A stretch of 21,806 nucleotides of DNA from Rhodobacter sp. (GTDB lineage Bacteria; Pseudomonadota; Alphaproteobacteria; Rhodobacterales; Rhodobacteraceae): NCBI GenBank assembly GCA_013824045.1, contig PNND01000305.1, forward strand, positions 1 through 21,806, given 5' to 3'. Shown here in pieces: positions 7,309-15,813 of the stretch; the first letter of the stretch is position 1; each line of letters opens with the position of its first letter. The notes below the pieces were generated by a model, which saw only the letters and a list, made by a program, of their open reading frames with translations, was not told the origin of the DNA and ran no database searches. The position numbers were made by a program, and so were the translations under genes.

Positions 7309-9438
7309 ATGACCGAAGATCTGTCGAAATGGCGGGCGCTGGCTGCCAAGGAATTGAAGGGCGCAGACCCCGACAGCCTGACGTGGAACACGCTGGAGGG
7401 GATCGCGGTCAAGCCGCTTTATACGCAGGCGGATGTGGCGGGGCTGCCGCAGCTGGGCGAAGTGCCGGGGGTGGCGCCGTTCACGCGCGGTGTGCGGGCC
7501 ACGATGTATGCCGGGCGGCCTTGGACCATCCGGCAATATGCCGGGTTTTCGACGGCGGAAGAGAGCAACAATTTCTATCGCAAGGCGCTCGCGGCGGGGC
7601 AGCAGGGGGTTTCCGTGGCCTTCGATCTGGCCACCCATCGTGGCTATGACAGCGACCATCCGCGCGTGGTGGGCGATGTGGGCAAGGCGGGCGTGGCCAT
7701 CGACTCGGTCGAGGATATGAAGGTGCTGTTCGACGGCATCCCGCTGGACAAGGTCAGCGTGTCGATGACGATGAACGGGGCGGTGATCCCGGTTCTGGCG
7801 AGTTTCATCGTGACCGGGGAAGAGCAGGGTGTGAGCCGCGCGGCGCTTTCGGGGACGATCCAGAACGACATCCTGAAAGAGTTCATGGTGCGCAACACCT
7901 ATATCTATCCGCCTGAGCCCAGCATGCGGATCATCGCGGATATCATCGAATACACGGCAAAAGAGATGCCGAAGTTCAACTCCATTTCGATCTCCGGCTA
8001 TCACATGCAGGAGGCGGGGGCGAACCTTGTGCAGGAATTGGCCTTCACGCTGGCCGATGGGCGGGAATATGTGCGTACCGCGCTGGCGCGGGGGATGGAT
8101 GTGGATGCCTTTGCGCCGCGCCTGTCGTTCTTTTTCGCCATCGGGATGAACTTCTTCATGGAGGTGGCCAAGCTGCGCGCGGCGCGGATGCTGTGGCACC
8201 GGATCATGGAGGGCTTTGGCGCAAAGAAGACCGAAAGCCTGATGCTGCGCACCCATTGCCAGACCAGCGGCGTGAGCTTGCAGGAGCAGGACCCCTATAA
8301 CAACGTGATCCGCACCGCTTATGAGGCGATGGCGGCGGCGCTGGGGGGGACGCAATCGCTGCACACCAATGCGCTGGATGAGGCGATTGCCTTGCCGACG
8401 GAATTCAGCGCCCGGATCGCGCGGAACACGCAGTTGATCCTGCAGGAAGAGACGGGGATCACCCATGTCGTCGATCCGCTGGCGGGGTCCTATTATGTAG
8501 AGACGCTGACGGTGCAACTGGCCGAGGAGGCCTGGACCCTGATGGAAGAGGTCGAGGCGATGGGGGGCATGACCAAGGCGGTGGCCACGGGGATGCCCAA
8601 ACTGCGGATCGAAGAAAGTGCTGCGCGGCGGCAGGCGATGATCGACCGGGGCGAGGAGGTGATCGTCGGGGTCAACAAGTACCGCAAGGACAAGGAAGAC
8701 CCGATCGATTTTCTGAACATCGACAATGTCGCGGTGCGCGAGTCGCAGATCGCGCGTCTGCGCGCCACCCGTGCGGCGCGGGACGAGGCCGCCTGTCAGG
8801 CGGCGCTGGAAGAGATGACTCGCCGCGCCACAGAGGGCGGCAATCTGCTGGAGGCGGCCGTGGTTGCGGCCCGCGCAAGGGCCACAGTCGGAGAGATCAG
8901 CATGGCGATGGAAAAGGTGTTCGGGCGTCATCGCGCCGAGGTGAAGACCTTGGCCGGAGTTTACGGCGCGGCCTATGAGGGGGATCAGGGCTTTGCCCAG
9001 ATCCAGAAGGATGTGGAAGCCTTTGCCGAGGAAGAGGGTCGGCGGCCGCGGATGCTGGTCGTCAAGATGGGGCAGGATGGGCATGATCGGGGGGCAAAGG
9101 TGATCGCCACGGCTTTTGCCGATATCGGGTTCGATGTGGATGTGGGCCCGCTGTTCCAGACGCCGGAAGAGGCGGCGCAGGATGCCATCGACAATGACGT
9201 GCATGTGGTGGGGATTTCCAGTCAGGCGGCGGGGCACAAGACGCTGGCGCCCAAGCTGGTGCAGGCGCTGAAGGATGCGGGCGCGGGGGAGATTCTGGTA
9301 ATCTGCGGGGGCGTGATCCCGCAGCAGGATTACCAGTTCCTCTATGATGCCGGGGTGAAGGCGATCTTCGGCCCGGGGACGAATATCCCCGAGGCGGCGC
9401 GGGATATTCTGGCGCTGATCCGGGCGACCCGGACCTGA
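7309..9438 (+). CDS. scpA: Methylmalonyl-CoA mutase (adenosylcobalamin-dependent)
   Basis: 709 residues, matching the single-chain homodimeric mutases. It converts (R)-methylmalonyl-CoA to succinyl-CoA by a radical reaction in the cytoplasm. The N-terminal TIM barrel carries [11 protein letters not shown], with R70, T73 and R75 for CoA and Y77 matching the catalytic tyrosine 89 of the Propionibacterium enzyme; R195 in [13 protein letters not shown]; and H232 in [12 protein letters not shown]. The C-terminal cobalamin domain has [11 protein letters not shown], with D590-x-H592-x-x-G595 supplying the histidine that replaces the lower axial ligand, then GISSQAAGH and [10 protein letters not shown]. 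The ATG at 7309 follows GGAAGGAAG; the frame is open upstream to 7126, but that part overlaps the divergent gene. It lies 92 bp from the DUF4174 start, so it should have its own promoter. The epimerase and MeaB-type G3E chaperone are not in the window. Confidence 0.97.
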   Translation: MTEDLSKWRALAAKELKGADPDSLTWNTLEGIAVKPLYTQADVAGLPQLGEVPGVAPFTRGVRATMYAGRPWTIRQYAGFSTAEESNNFYRKALAAGQQGVSVAFDLATHRGYDSDHPRVVGDVGKAGVAIDSVEDMKVLFDGIPLDKVSVSMTMNGAVIPVLASFIVTGEEQGVSRAALSGTIQNDILKEFMVRNTYIYPPEPSMRIIADIIEYTAKEMPKFNSISISGYHMQEAGANLVQELAFTLADGREYVRTALARGMDVDAFAPRLSFFFAIGMNFFMEVAKLRAARMLWHRIMEGFGAKKTESLMLRTHCQTSGVSLQEQDPYNNVIRTAYEAMAAALGGTQSLHTNALDEAIALPTEFSARIARNTQLILQEETGITHVVDPLAGSYYVETLTVQLAEEAWTLMEEVEAMGGMTKAVATGMPKLRIEESAARRQAMIDRGEEVIVGVNKYRKDKEDPIDFLNIDNVAVRESQIARLRATRAARDEAACQAALEEMTRRATEGGNLLEAAVVAARARATVGEISMAMEKVFGRHRAEVKTLAGVYGAAYEGDQGFAQIQKDVEAFAEEEGRRPRMLVVKMGQDGHDRGAKVIATAFADIGFDVDVGPLFQTPEEAAQDAIDNDVHVVGISSQAAGHKTLAPKLVQALKDAGAGEILVICGGVIPQQDYQFLYDAGVKAIFGPGTNIPEAARDILALIRATRT

Positions 9439-9446
9439 AGCTTTCC

Positions 9447-10781
9447 ATGCCACTTGTTGTGAAACGGCGTGCGGTGGTGATGGGTTTGGGGGCGATGGGG
9501 CTTGGCCTGCGGGCGGCGCGGGCGGCGGAGGGGCCGGTCGTGGTGATCGGGGCCGGGCTGGCCGGGTTGTCTGCGGCGCGGGCGCTGGCCGAGGCGGGGC
9601 AGGCGGTGATGGTGCTGGAGGCGCGGGATCGGCCGGGCGGGCGCATCCACACCTCGCGCCTCTGGCCTGATCTGCCGATGGATCTGGGGGCGAGCTGGAT
9701 TCACGGGCGCAAGGGCAATCCGGTGGAGGCGCTGGCGCGAGAGGCGGGCGCGCGTCTGGTGGAGACGAGCTACGACCGGGCGATCCTGCTAGATGCGGCG
9801 GGGGAGGAGATCGATCCGGATCTGCGGGGGGCGGAGCGCATCCTGCGCCGCGCGCTGGCGGCGGCGGAGGATCGTGAGAGCGATGTATCCGTGATGGCGG
9901 CGGTGGAGGCATCCGAGTGGTGGCGGAAGGCCAGCGCCGGGGAGCGGCGGCTGGTGCAGTATCTGATCAACAGCACGCTGGAGCAGGAATATGGCGGGCC
10001 CGCGCGGCGGCTGTCTGCTTGGTGGGGGGCGGAGGGAGAAGAGTTTGGCGGCGCGGATGCGCTGTTCCCCGACGGGTTCGATCAGGTGGTGCAGCATATG
10101 GCGCAGGGATTGGACCTGCGGTTCGGCGCCGAGGTGGTTGAGATTGCGCCGGGGCGGGTGACGCTGGCAGATGGGTCTGTGATCGCGGCGGAGCGGATCG
10201 TCTGCACGCTGCCGCTGGGGGTGCTGCAATCGGGGCGCGTTCGTTTTGCCGTGCCGCTGGAGCCTGCGCGGCAGGCGGCGATGGGCGTGCTGGGGATGGG
10301 GTTGCTGAACAAGTGCTGGCTGCGCTTTGACCGGGTGCAGTGGCCAGAGGATGTGGACTGGATCGGCTGGCTGGGGCCGGAGCCGGGTGTTTGGGCGGAA
10401 TGGGTGTCGCTGACGCGGGGGACGGGGGCGCCGGTTCTGCTGGGCTTCCATGCTGGGGATCAGGCGGCCGCGTTGGAAGGTTTGGATGACAGGGCGACGG
10501 TGGCAGCAGCGACTGAGGCGCTTCGCGCGATGTTCGGGTCGGGGTTTCCTGCGCCGGTTGCGGCGCAGGTGACGCGCTGGGGGCGCGATCCGTTTGCCCT
10601 TGGCAGTTACAGCTTTCACGCGGTGGGCAGCGGGCCGGAGAGCCGCCGCGCGTTGGCGGGGGCTGACTGGGACGGGGCGTTGTGGTTTGCAGGTGAGGCT
10701 GCCGAGCCGGACTATTATGGCACCGCCCATGGGGCGGTGCTGTCGGGGCGTGCCGTGGCGCGGGCGGTGCTGGCCGGTTGA
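9447..10781 (+). CDS. FAD-dependent amine oxidase (polyamine oxidase-like), probably Tat-exported
   Basis: 444 residues. The N-terminus KRRAVVMGLGAMGLGLRAARA has twin arginines (R7, R8), a mildly hydrophobic core and an ARA cleavage site, so it resembles a Tat signal; this fits a cofactor-loaded periplasmic flavoenzyme. FAD binding follows: VVIGAGLAG (GxGxxG at 35-40), EARDRPGGR (58-66) and, at the C-terminus, WFAGEA (413-418). GASWIHG (81-87) and a lysine in LLNKCWLRFD (K289), at the place of the active-site lysine of polyamine oxidase and LSD1, place it in the flavin amine oxidase family. The real substrate (polyamine, monoamine or amino acid) is not known. It starts 8 bp after scpA with no strong ribosome site, so it is likely in the same transcript and perhaps translationally coupled. 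Confidence 0.88.
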   Translation: MPLVVKRRAVVMGLGAMGLGLRAARAAEGPVVVIGAGLAGLSAARALAEAGQAVMVLEARDRPGGRIHTSRLWPDLPMDLGASWIHGRKGNPVEALAREAGARLVETSYDRAILLDAAGEEIDPDLRGAERILRRALAAAEDRESDVSVMAAVEASEWWRKASAGERRLVQYLINSTLEQEYGGPARRLSAWWGAEGEEFGGADALFPDGFDQVVQHMAQGLDLRFGAEVVEIAPGRVTLADGSVIAAERIVCTLPLGVLQSGRVRFAVPLEPARQAAMGVLGMGLLNKCWLRFDRVQWPEDVDWIGWLGPEPGVWAEWVSLTRGTGAPVLLGFHAGDQAAALEGLDDRATVAAATEALRAMFGSGFPAPVAAQVTRWGRDPFALGSYSFHAVGSGPESRRALAGADWDGALWFAGEAAEPDYYGTAHGAVLSGRAVARAVLAG

Positions 10782-10806
10782 TCCGGTCAGGCTGGATGTA
10801 AGAGGA

Positions 10807-10847
10807 CGATTTTTCTGCGAAAAATCGGACGGGGGCGATGCCCCGTC
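10807..10847. terminator. Double hairpin between convergent genes (bidirectional terminator candidate)
   Basis: CGATTTTTC (10807-10815) and GAAAAATCG (10819-10827) form a perfect 9-bp stem with loop TGC. Directly after it GACGGGG (10828-10834) and CCCCGTC (10841-10847) form a second perfect stem. The pair fills the 89-bp gap between the stops of the amine oxidase gene and the facing small secreted protein gene. Confidence 0.6.
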
Positions 10848-10870
10848 AAGCCGGGTCTGTTGGCGGGGTC

Positions 10871-11215
10871 TTACAGATCTGTGCCGGGTGCGGCCGGCGG
10901 TTCGACCGGCGGCGCTTCGGGCTTGCGGCGGATGATGATATCGCCGTTTTCCAGCATTTCGGGCATCTGGTAATTGGTCATGTCGTCGATCATGCCCATG
11001 ATGCTGTCCATGGCGGGTTTCATCTCGGTCAGCGCGTCACCCATGCCTTCCAGCGCGGGTTCCAGTTCCTGCCGAAAGCCTTCGAAGAACAGGGCAAGGC
11101 CGCGCTCCATGAGGTTGGGGCCTTCCTCGGCCTCAGCCTCGGGCGCGGGGGTTTCCTGCGCGAGGGCGGGCAGGGGGGCAAGGGCGAGGGCGAGGATCAG
11201 AGCGACGTGTTTCAT
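10871..11215 (-). CDS. Small secreted protein, 114 aa, unknown function
   Basis: A signal peptide (MKHVALILALALAPLPALA, cut before QE) is followed by an acidic, helical mature part of 95 residues. This has a Glu/Ala-rich linker (ETPAPEAEAEEG), an amphipathic segment rich in Met and Glu (LMERGLALFFEGFRQELEPALEGMGDAL to MTNYQMPEMLENGD) and a Pro-rich tail (KPEAPPVEPPAAPGT). Similar short proteins in Rhodobacteraceae are sometimes labelled AAA+ family ATPase in databases. There is no Walker motif here, so that name would be wrong. It is probably periplasmic. It is the last gene of the long minus-strand block, 26 nt after the EEP-fold gene, and has no clear ribosome site of its own. Confidence 0.75.
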   Translation of the reverse strand: MKHVALILALALAPLPALAQETPAPEAEAEEGPNLMERGLALFFEGFRQELEPALEGMGDALTEMKPAMDSIMGMIDDMTNYQMPEMLENGDIIIRRKPEAPPVEPPAAPGTDL

Positions 11216-11241
11216 GGACCATAGATGGGGATGGGCGGCGG

Positions 11242-12294
11242 CTATTCAACCGGGGCGAGGTCAAGCGTCACGGGGAAATGGTCGGAGGCGTCCAGAAGCG
11301 CGGCGCGCAGGGTGGGGTTGGCGGCGATGGCAGGATCATCATCAGGATGCCAGATGCGCCAGACCGGTGCCGCGCGAGCGCGCAGATCGGGCGAGATCAT
11401 GATGAAATCCAAGAGCGCGTCGAGCCAGTGGTTCTGCGGCGCGATGAAGAAGCGGGCGGTGGAAGGGGCGACGCCGAGGCGTTGGCTGATCGCCATCTGG
11501 GCATGCGGGTCGTAAAGGCGCAGGTCGGGCGGATCGTCGGGGCCAAGCACGACCTCGACCCCGGAATGGCCGAAGAGCTTTTCATATTCGTCCAGACCGG
11601 GGCCGTCATTCAGATCGCCCATGACGATGACATGATCGCCCGCCCGGATATGCGCGGTCACGCGCTGGCGCAGCCAAAGACATTGGGCCAGCTGCTTGCG
11701 GCGATTGTCGATGGCAAGGCGGGTGAGTTCGGCATCATCGCGCGCGCCATGCGGGGCCTTGGATTTGGCATGGACACCGATCAGGCGGAGGGTTCCGTTT
11801 GCATGGGTGACGGCCAGTTCAAGGGGCGGTTTGGAAAAGCGGATCACCTCGCCCACGCCATCGGCATCAAGGTCATAGCGGAAGGCGGTATCAAAGCGGG
11901 GTGCATCGCTGGAGCCATGGCGGGGGGCGGGGTTGCCCTGCGGATCGTGCCGGACTGTGAGCCGGTCAGGATCGTAGAGGAAGGCGATTTCCTGTTCGGT
12001 TTCGGATGGATAGCCGATGATGGCGCGGCGGGCGCGCAGGCCCGCGCTGGCGGCGAAGCGTTCCAGCGCGCGGGTGGTGGATCGTTTTGATCCGGTGTCG
12101 GGGGATTCGATGACCATGATCCCGTCAGCATCCAGCGCAGCAAAGACCGCGCGCAGGGCGGTGAGTTGCCGGTCGCGGGTGATGCCGTAGCGGGCCGAGG
12201 GCTGGCTGTCGTTGAGCGGGTGGCCTGCATCATCGAACAGGGCGTTGAACCATTCGACATTGTAGGTGGCAAGGCGCAGACCCGGCCCTGCCAT
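11242..12294 (-). CDS. Endonuclease/exonuclease/phosphatase-fold protein
   Basis: 350 residues with the ordered motifs of the EEP (DNase I-like) fold: ATYNVEWFN (N12), the metal-binding glutamate in VIES (E64), HAKSK (H175), GDLND (D227, N229), LLDFIMIS and the terminal SDHFPV (D338, H339). All catalytic positions appear intact, so a Mg-dependent phosphodiesterase or phosphatase is expected; nucleic acid, lipid or sugar-phosphate substrates cannot be told apart. No signal peptide is seen, so it is likely cytoplasmic. The start is MAGPGLRLATYN, 4 nt after the stop of the DnaJ-type gene; an upstream frame extension to 12549 overlaps that gene and was discarded. Translational coupling with the upstream gene is likely. 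Confidence 0.85.
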   Translation of the reverse strand: MAGPGLRLATYNVEWFNALFDDAGHPLNDSQPSARYGITRDRQLTALRAVFAALDADGIMVIESPDTGSKRSTTRALERFAASAGLRARRAIIGYPSETEQEIAFLYDPDRLTVRHDPQGNPAPRHGSSDAPRFDTAFRYDLDADGVGEVIRFSKPPLELAVTHANGTLRLIGVHAKSKAPHGARDDAELTRLAIDNRRKQLAQCLWLRQRVTAHIRAGDHVIVMGDLNDGPGLDEYEKLFGHSGVEVVLGPDDPPDLRLYDPHAQMAISQRLGVAPSTARFFIAPQNHWLDALLDFIMISPDLRARAAPVWRIWHPDDDPAIAANPTLRAALLDASDHFPVTLDLAPVE

Positions 12295-12298
12295 TGCG

Positions 12299-12997
12299 TT
12301 ATGCCGCCTCTTTCGCCGAGATTTCTTCCCATGCGGCATTGAGCGCGATGAGGCGGCGTTCGGAGAGCTTGATCGCCTCTTCCGGGACGCCGCGGGCGAG
12401 CATCCTGTCGGGGTGGTGTTCCTTGACGGCCGCCTTCCATGCGGCGCGGACCTGTTCGATGGGGGTGTCGGGGGGGATGCCCAGCACCTCATACGGGTCG
12501 CGGGGGGCGCCTTCGACGAAACTGGCATGCAGGGCGCGGAAGCAGGCATCCGTCAGCCCGAAGATGCGGGCGACTTCGCGCAGGAAATCATCCTCGCCTG
12601 GGTGATAGCGGCCATCGGCAAGGGCGATGAGGAACAGACCTTCCATCACGTCTTCCAGCACGTCACGGTGGCCAGCCCCGAACATGGCGGCGATCTTGCG
12701 GGCATAGGCATCAAAGCCCGCAACATCCTGCCGGGCGAGGTTGAAGACGCGGGCGGCGTTCTGAAGTTCGGAATCGTCAATCGTGAAGACCCGGCGGAAG
12801 GCGGTGACCTCGTCCCGTGTCACCTCGCCATCGGCCTTGGCTATCTTGGCCCCCAGCGCAATGACGGCGATGGTGAAGCCGACGGTCAGTTCCGGGTGGT
12901 CGTCTACCTTGCCCTGCAGCTTTTCAAAGACAATCGACAACGGCTCGCCCTGAGCGAGTGCAGACAGCGCTTCGGCGATGCGGGTCCAGATCGACAT
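12299..12997 (-). CDS. TerB-like plus J-domain protein (DjlA-like co-chaperone)
   Basis: 232 residues in two parts. Residues about 35-160 form a TerB-like helical domain with two repeated acidic loops, KADGEVTRDE (54-63) and LADGRYHPGEDDFL (126-139), of the metal-binding type. Residues about 167-227 form a J domain (DPYEVLGIPPDTP, then the HPD motif at 195-197 in KEHHPDR), which would stimulate ATP hydrolysis by DnaK. E. coli DjlA has the same order but begins with a membrane helix; here the N-terminus (MSIWTRIAEALSALAQG) is amphipathic, so the protein is cytoplasmic or only peripherally membrane-bound. It lies 31 nt after the GNAT gene and 4 nt before the EEP gene. No strong ribosome site is visible before the ATG. 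Confidence 0.87.
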   Translation of the reverse strand: MSIWTRIAEALSALAQGEPLSIVFEKLQGKVDDHPELTVGFTIAVIALGAKIAKADGEVTRDEVTAFRRVFTIDDSELQNAARVFNLARQDVAGFDAYARKIAAMFGAGHRDVLEDVMEGLFLIALADGRYHPGEDDFLREVARIFGLTDACFRALHASFVEGAPRDPYEVLGIPPDTPIEQVRAAWKAAVKEHHPDRMLARGVPEEAIKLSERRLIALNAAWEEISAKEAA

Positions 12998-13028
12998 ATG
13001 ATGATGTTACGTCGGATTTTGGCAGAAG

Positions 13029-13517
13029 TCAGGAGAGGAACTTCTGCATCAGGACCAGATCCATGGCGCGGCCAAATTTGAAGCCGACCCGTTGCAGGAT
13101 CGCCACCTCTGCATAGCCCATGCGGGCGTGGAACGCGCGTCCTGCGGGGTTTTCGGCGCTGACCCCGGCGAAAAGGCTGATCGCGCCGGCGGTACGGGCG
13201 TGGTTTTCGATGGCGGTCAGCAGGGCGCGGCCAAGGCCGCTGCCCTGTGCCTCGGGGGAGAGAAGGATGGTGTGTTCCATGGTGCGGGCATAGCCCACGC
13301 CACTGCGGAACTGGGCATAGGTGGCAAAGCCTGCGATGCGGTCTGAGGTTTCGGAAACCAAAAAGGCATGACCCAAGGACTGACGGTTAGTGATCATCGT
13401 GGCGATGTCGGAGACGGACTTTTCGGCCGCGTTGAATGTGACAGCGGTGTCGCGGATTGCCGGGTTCCAGATTGCGGCGATGGCGGGGGCATCGCCGGGT
13501 GTGGCGTCGCGGATCAT
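13029..13517 (-). CDS. GNAT acetyltransferase, phosphinothricin/methionine-sulfone acetyltransferase-like
   Basis: 162 residues, a single GNAT domain. Motif A for acetyl-CoA is LLSPEAQGSGLGRALL with Q91-x-x-G94-x-G96. RTMEHTILLSP before it and VGFKFGRAMDLVLMQK at the C-terminus are hallmarks of the PAT/Bar/YncA branch. Members acetylate the amino group of glutamate analogues such as phosphinothricin, methionine sulfoximine or methionine sulfone. Here this is a family inference and the physiological substrate is open. The ATG at 13517 overlaps the VOC gene stop by four bases (ATGA), so the two are translationally coupled. A frame extension upstream to 13718 lies inside the VOC gene and is not real. 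Confidence 0.88.
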   Translation of the reverse strand: MIRDATPGDAPAIAAIWNPAIRDTAVTFNAAEKSVSDIATMITNRQSLGHAFLVSETSDRIAGFATYAQFRSGVGYARTMEHTILLSPEAQGSGLGRALLTAIENHARTAGAISLFAGVSAENPAGRAFHARMGYAEVAILQRVGFKFGRAMDLVLMQKFLS

Positions 13518-14128
13518 TCGAGGTGCCGGTCGCCATGCGGGGTGGCGAAGGTGGCGCGCATGGCCTGCGGGCCGGGGGTGAAGAGAATGCGGGGATCGTG
13601 CAGGCGGTTGTGCAGCGCCGCACGCAGGGCCAGCGCTTCGGGATGGGCGATTTCGAAGCGGGTCAGGCGGATGCCGAGATCGGGCAGGCGCGGGGCGGGG
13701 TGGGCGGAGCCCTCCCACTGGATAAGCGCAGGAAAGGCGTTGTCGAAGGGCAGAATGCCGGTGGCGGGCACGGCCATCTGCCAGCGGAAATCACCCCGGG
13801 CCAGGGCGATGGGGGTGCCGGTGCCGGGGGGCGAAAGGGCCAGTTCGGCCGCGATGTCATCGCAGCGGCAGATCCAGTTCGTCATGCGCGGCGGGCCTTC
13901 AAGGCGATCCAGATCGAACCAGCGCGGCCAAGCGGGGCGTGGCTGGGCGGGATCGGCGGCGATGACTTCGAGATAGAGGTCGGGGCCGAGCGACAGGAGG
14001 CGATTGTGGGTGGCCATATGCGGATGCTGGCCGCCCGGTGCGAGGGTGACGCCCAGAGCGAATTCGACGGCTGCCACGCCTTCGTCAAGCGAGGTGGCAG
14101 CGACGGCGAGGTGATCGAGGGTAAGCAT
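13514..14128 (-). CDS. VOC family protein (glyoxalase-like domain)
   Basis: 204 residues. LDHLAVAATSLDEGVAAVEF at the N-terminus is the first beta-alpha unit of a vicinal-oxygen-chelate domain (H6 a likely metal ligand). HNRLLSLGPDLYLEVIA follows, with E54 at the expected second ligand position. The rest (RWFDLDRL, TNWICRCDDI, GILPFDNAFPALIQWEG) fits the longer glyoxalase-like group of unknown substrate rather than glyoxalase I or an extradiol dioxygenase. It begins 3 nt after the ppx stop and ends in a 4-base overlap with the GNAT gene, so the three are probably one operon. Confidence 0.82.
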   Translation of the reverse strand: MLTLDHLAVAATSLDEGVAAVEFALGVTLAPGGQHPHMATHNRLLSLGPDLYLEVIAADPAQPRPAWPRWFDLDRLEGPPRMTNWICRCDDIAAELALSPPGTGTPIALARGDFRWQMAVPATGILPFDNAFPALIQWEGSAHPAPRLPDLGIRLTRFEIAHPEALALRAALHNRLHDPRILFTPGPQAMRATFATPHGDRHLE

Positions 14129-14131
14129 CGG

Positions 14132-15685
14132 TCAGAGGCTGTTGACGCTGGCCTTGGCCTTCATCGCCAAGGCCAGCGAGGTGAAGCGCGCTTGCGCCAC
14201 TTCGCCAAAGAGATCGCGGCCCCGGTCGGTGAGGTTCAGCTCAAGGATGCGCTTCTTGGGCTGCCAGCGCAATTCGCCCGCCTCGGACGGGTCGGCGACC
14301 GAGAACATGGCGCCGAAGCGCATGGCTTTTCCGAGAACCTCGGCATCCTGAATCTGTTCCTCGGTGAGCAGGCGGAATAGGGGTTCGAGCCGCGAGCCGG
14401 AGCGGGAATTCTTGTAGCGGTGCAAGAGCGAGAGGCCGAGGAAAACGCGGCCGGGATGATCCAGCCCGCCAAGGTTGGCGCGGGTGGCGTTGTCAAAGCA
14501 GACCTCGGCACGGTAATCGGGATGGGCGCGCCATGTGGTATCGTGCAAGAGGCAGGCGGCCTTGATCAGGCGCAGGCGTTCCTTGTCGGCCTCCTTGAAG
14601 AGCGGCAGCAGGAATTCATAAAGCTTTTTGCCGAAGCCCGGCACGCGGGCCGATGTCATTTCCGCCATGCGGGCGGCTTCGATCAGCGGGTCGCGGCGGC
14701 GCAGGCGATCGGGCATCTGTTCGAAGAGCAGGCCTTCGCGGATGCCATAGGCCGAGACGTCGATTTCCGAAGGTTTGAAGATGCGGATGAGTTCGCGCAG
14801 CACTTCGCAGGCCAGCGGCACGAGCTCCATCCGTTCGGAGGAGGTGCCGGTGCGGGCGCGCAGGACGGCAAGGTCGCTGCCGGCGATCCAGTCGAGCGTG
14901 TCGAGCAGGCCTTGGGGCGTCATGCGGTATTCGTGCAGCACGGTGAGCGGGTAGTTGCGGCGTTCCATGTCGAGCCGGGCGATCACGCGCCATGAGCCGC
15001 CGACAAGGTAGATGCGTTCGCCCGCGGATTTGAGCGTGTTTTGCGCGGTTTTCAGGATGCGTTCGATCAGGGCGCGGCGTTTGACCTCGCCACCCACGAC
15101 CTGTTGCAGGCGAAAGGGACCAAGAGGGGTGGAGAGGCGCTTTCCCACCTGACCATCGCCGATGCGGGCCAGTTCCATGGAGTTGCCGCCGATGTCGCAG
15201 ACCAGACCTTTTGCCTCGGGCCAGCCCAGAAGCACGCCTTGGGCCGAGAGGCGGGCCTCTTCATCGCCGTCGATCACCCAGAGGCGGAGGCCGGTTTCCC
15301 GCAGGACTTCGGCTTGAAAATCTGGGCCATCCTCAGATTCGCGGGTGGCGGCGGTGGCCACGACCGTGAGCGGGTCTACCCCCATGCCTTCGGCCAGCAG
15401 GGCAAAGCGCTTGAGCGCGGCAAGGGCGCGGATGCGGCCTGTGGGGTTCAGGCGGCCGGTTTCGGCCAAGCCTTTGCCAAGGCCGCACATGATTTTTTCG
15501 TTGTAGAAATAGGCGGGGCTGCGGGCGGCGCCGTCAAACACGACCATACGCACGGAGTTGGAGCCGACATCGACGACGCCCACGCGCGACAGGGCGCGGA
15601 CAGAGGGGTCATCGAAAAGCGGGCGGCCAAACGGGCCCCAATCATCATCACTGCCGGTGTCGGCGGCGGGGGCGATGTCAGTCAT
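14132..15685 (-). CDS. ppx: Exopolyphosphatase / pppGpp phosphohydrolase family protein
   Basis: 517 residues. The ASKHA-fold phosphate-binding motifs are clear: VVDVGSNSVRMVVFD (37-51), TAATRESEDG (111-120), DGDEEARLSAQG (139-150) and CDIGGNSMEL (163-172). A C-terminal HD-like helical domain carries LLHDTTW. The enzyme removes terminal phosphate from inorganic polyphosphate; paralogues called GppA convert pppGpp to ppGpp, and sequence alone does not separate them. Placement next to ppk favours Ppx. The first 33 residues (MTDIAPAADTGSDDDWGPFG and on) are a disordered acidic extension. AAGGA lies 8 nt before the ATG. A 128-bp gap with two stem-loops separates it from ppk. Confidence 0.93.
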   Translation of the reverse strand: MTDIAPAADTGSDDDWGPFGRPLFDDPSVRALSRVGVVDVGSNSVRMVVFDGAARSPAYFYNEKIMCGLGKGLAETGRLNPTGRIRALAALKRFALLAEGMGVDPLTVVATAATRESEDGPDFQAEVLRETGLRLWVIDGDEEARLSAQGVLLGWPEAKGLVCDIGGNSMELARIGDGQVGKRLSTPLGPFRLQQVVGGEVKRRALIERILKTAQNTLKSAGERIYLVGGSWRVIARLDMERRNYPLTVLHEYRMTPQGLLDTLDWIAGSDLAVLRARTGTSSERMELVPLACEVLRELIRIFKPSEIDVSAYGIREGLLFEQMPDRLRRRDPLIEAARMAEMTSARVPGFGKKLYEFLLPLFKEADKERLRLIKAACLLHDTTWRAHPDYRAEVCFDNATRANLGGLDHPGRVFLGLSLLHRYKNSRSGSRLEPLFRLLTEEQIQDAEVLGKAMRFGAMFSVADPSEAGELRWQPKKRILELNLTDRGRDLFGEVAQARFTSLALAMKAKASVNSL

Positions 15686-15734
15686 TCTGGCAGTCCTTCG
15701 TCTTGCGGGCGCAACGTGGCCCGGATGCGACGCG

Positions 15735-15786
15735 GGGTCAAGGTGGTTGACCCGGCCGAGGGCTGCGGCAGCATAGGTGCCGCAGC
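15735..15786. other. Two perfect inverted repeats between ppk and ppx
   Basis: GGGTCAA (15735-15741) and TTGACCC (15747-15753) flank 5 nt. GCTGCGGCA (15762-15770) and TGCCGCAGC (15778-15786) flank 7 nt. The second lies 28 bp after the ppk stop and may end or stabilise its mRNA. The first overlaps a possible minus-strand -35 (TTGACC at 15741-15736, 17-nt spacer, weak -10 CACGTT) for ppx and could be an operator. Confidence 0.4.
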
Positions 15787-15813
15787 GTCAAGCCGGTCGA
15801 TCCGGGGGGGCGA

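Noticed and set aside
7213..9912. Very long minus-strand open frame (899 codons) opposite scpA
   Set aside because: Its translation is Pro/Arg/His-rich without recognisable domains, and it mirrors the codon bias of scpA and the amine oxidase gene. This is the usual antisense shadow in GC-rich DNA.
10871..11215. AAA+ ATPase label for the small secreted protein
   Set aside because: The 114-residue product has a signal peptide and no Walker A or B motif.
13457..14380. 307-codon plus-strand frame opposite the GNAT, VOC and ppx genes
   Set aside because: Gly/Glu/Ala-rich antisense shadow covering three genes with clear family motifs.
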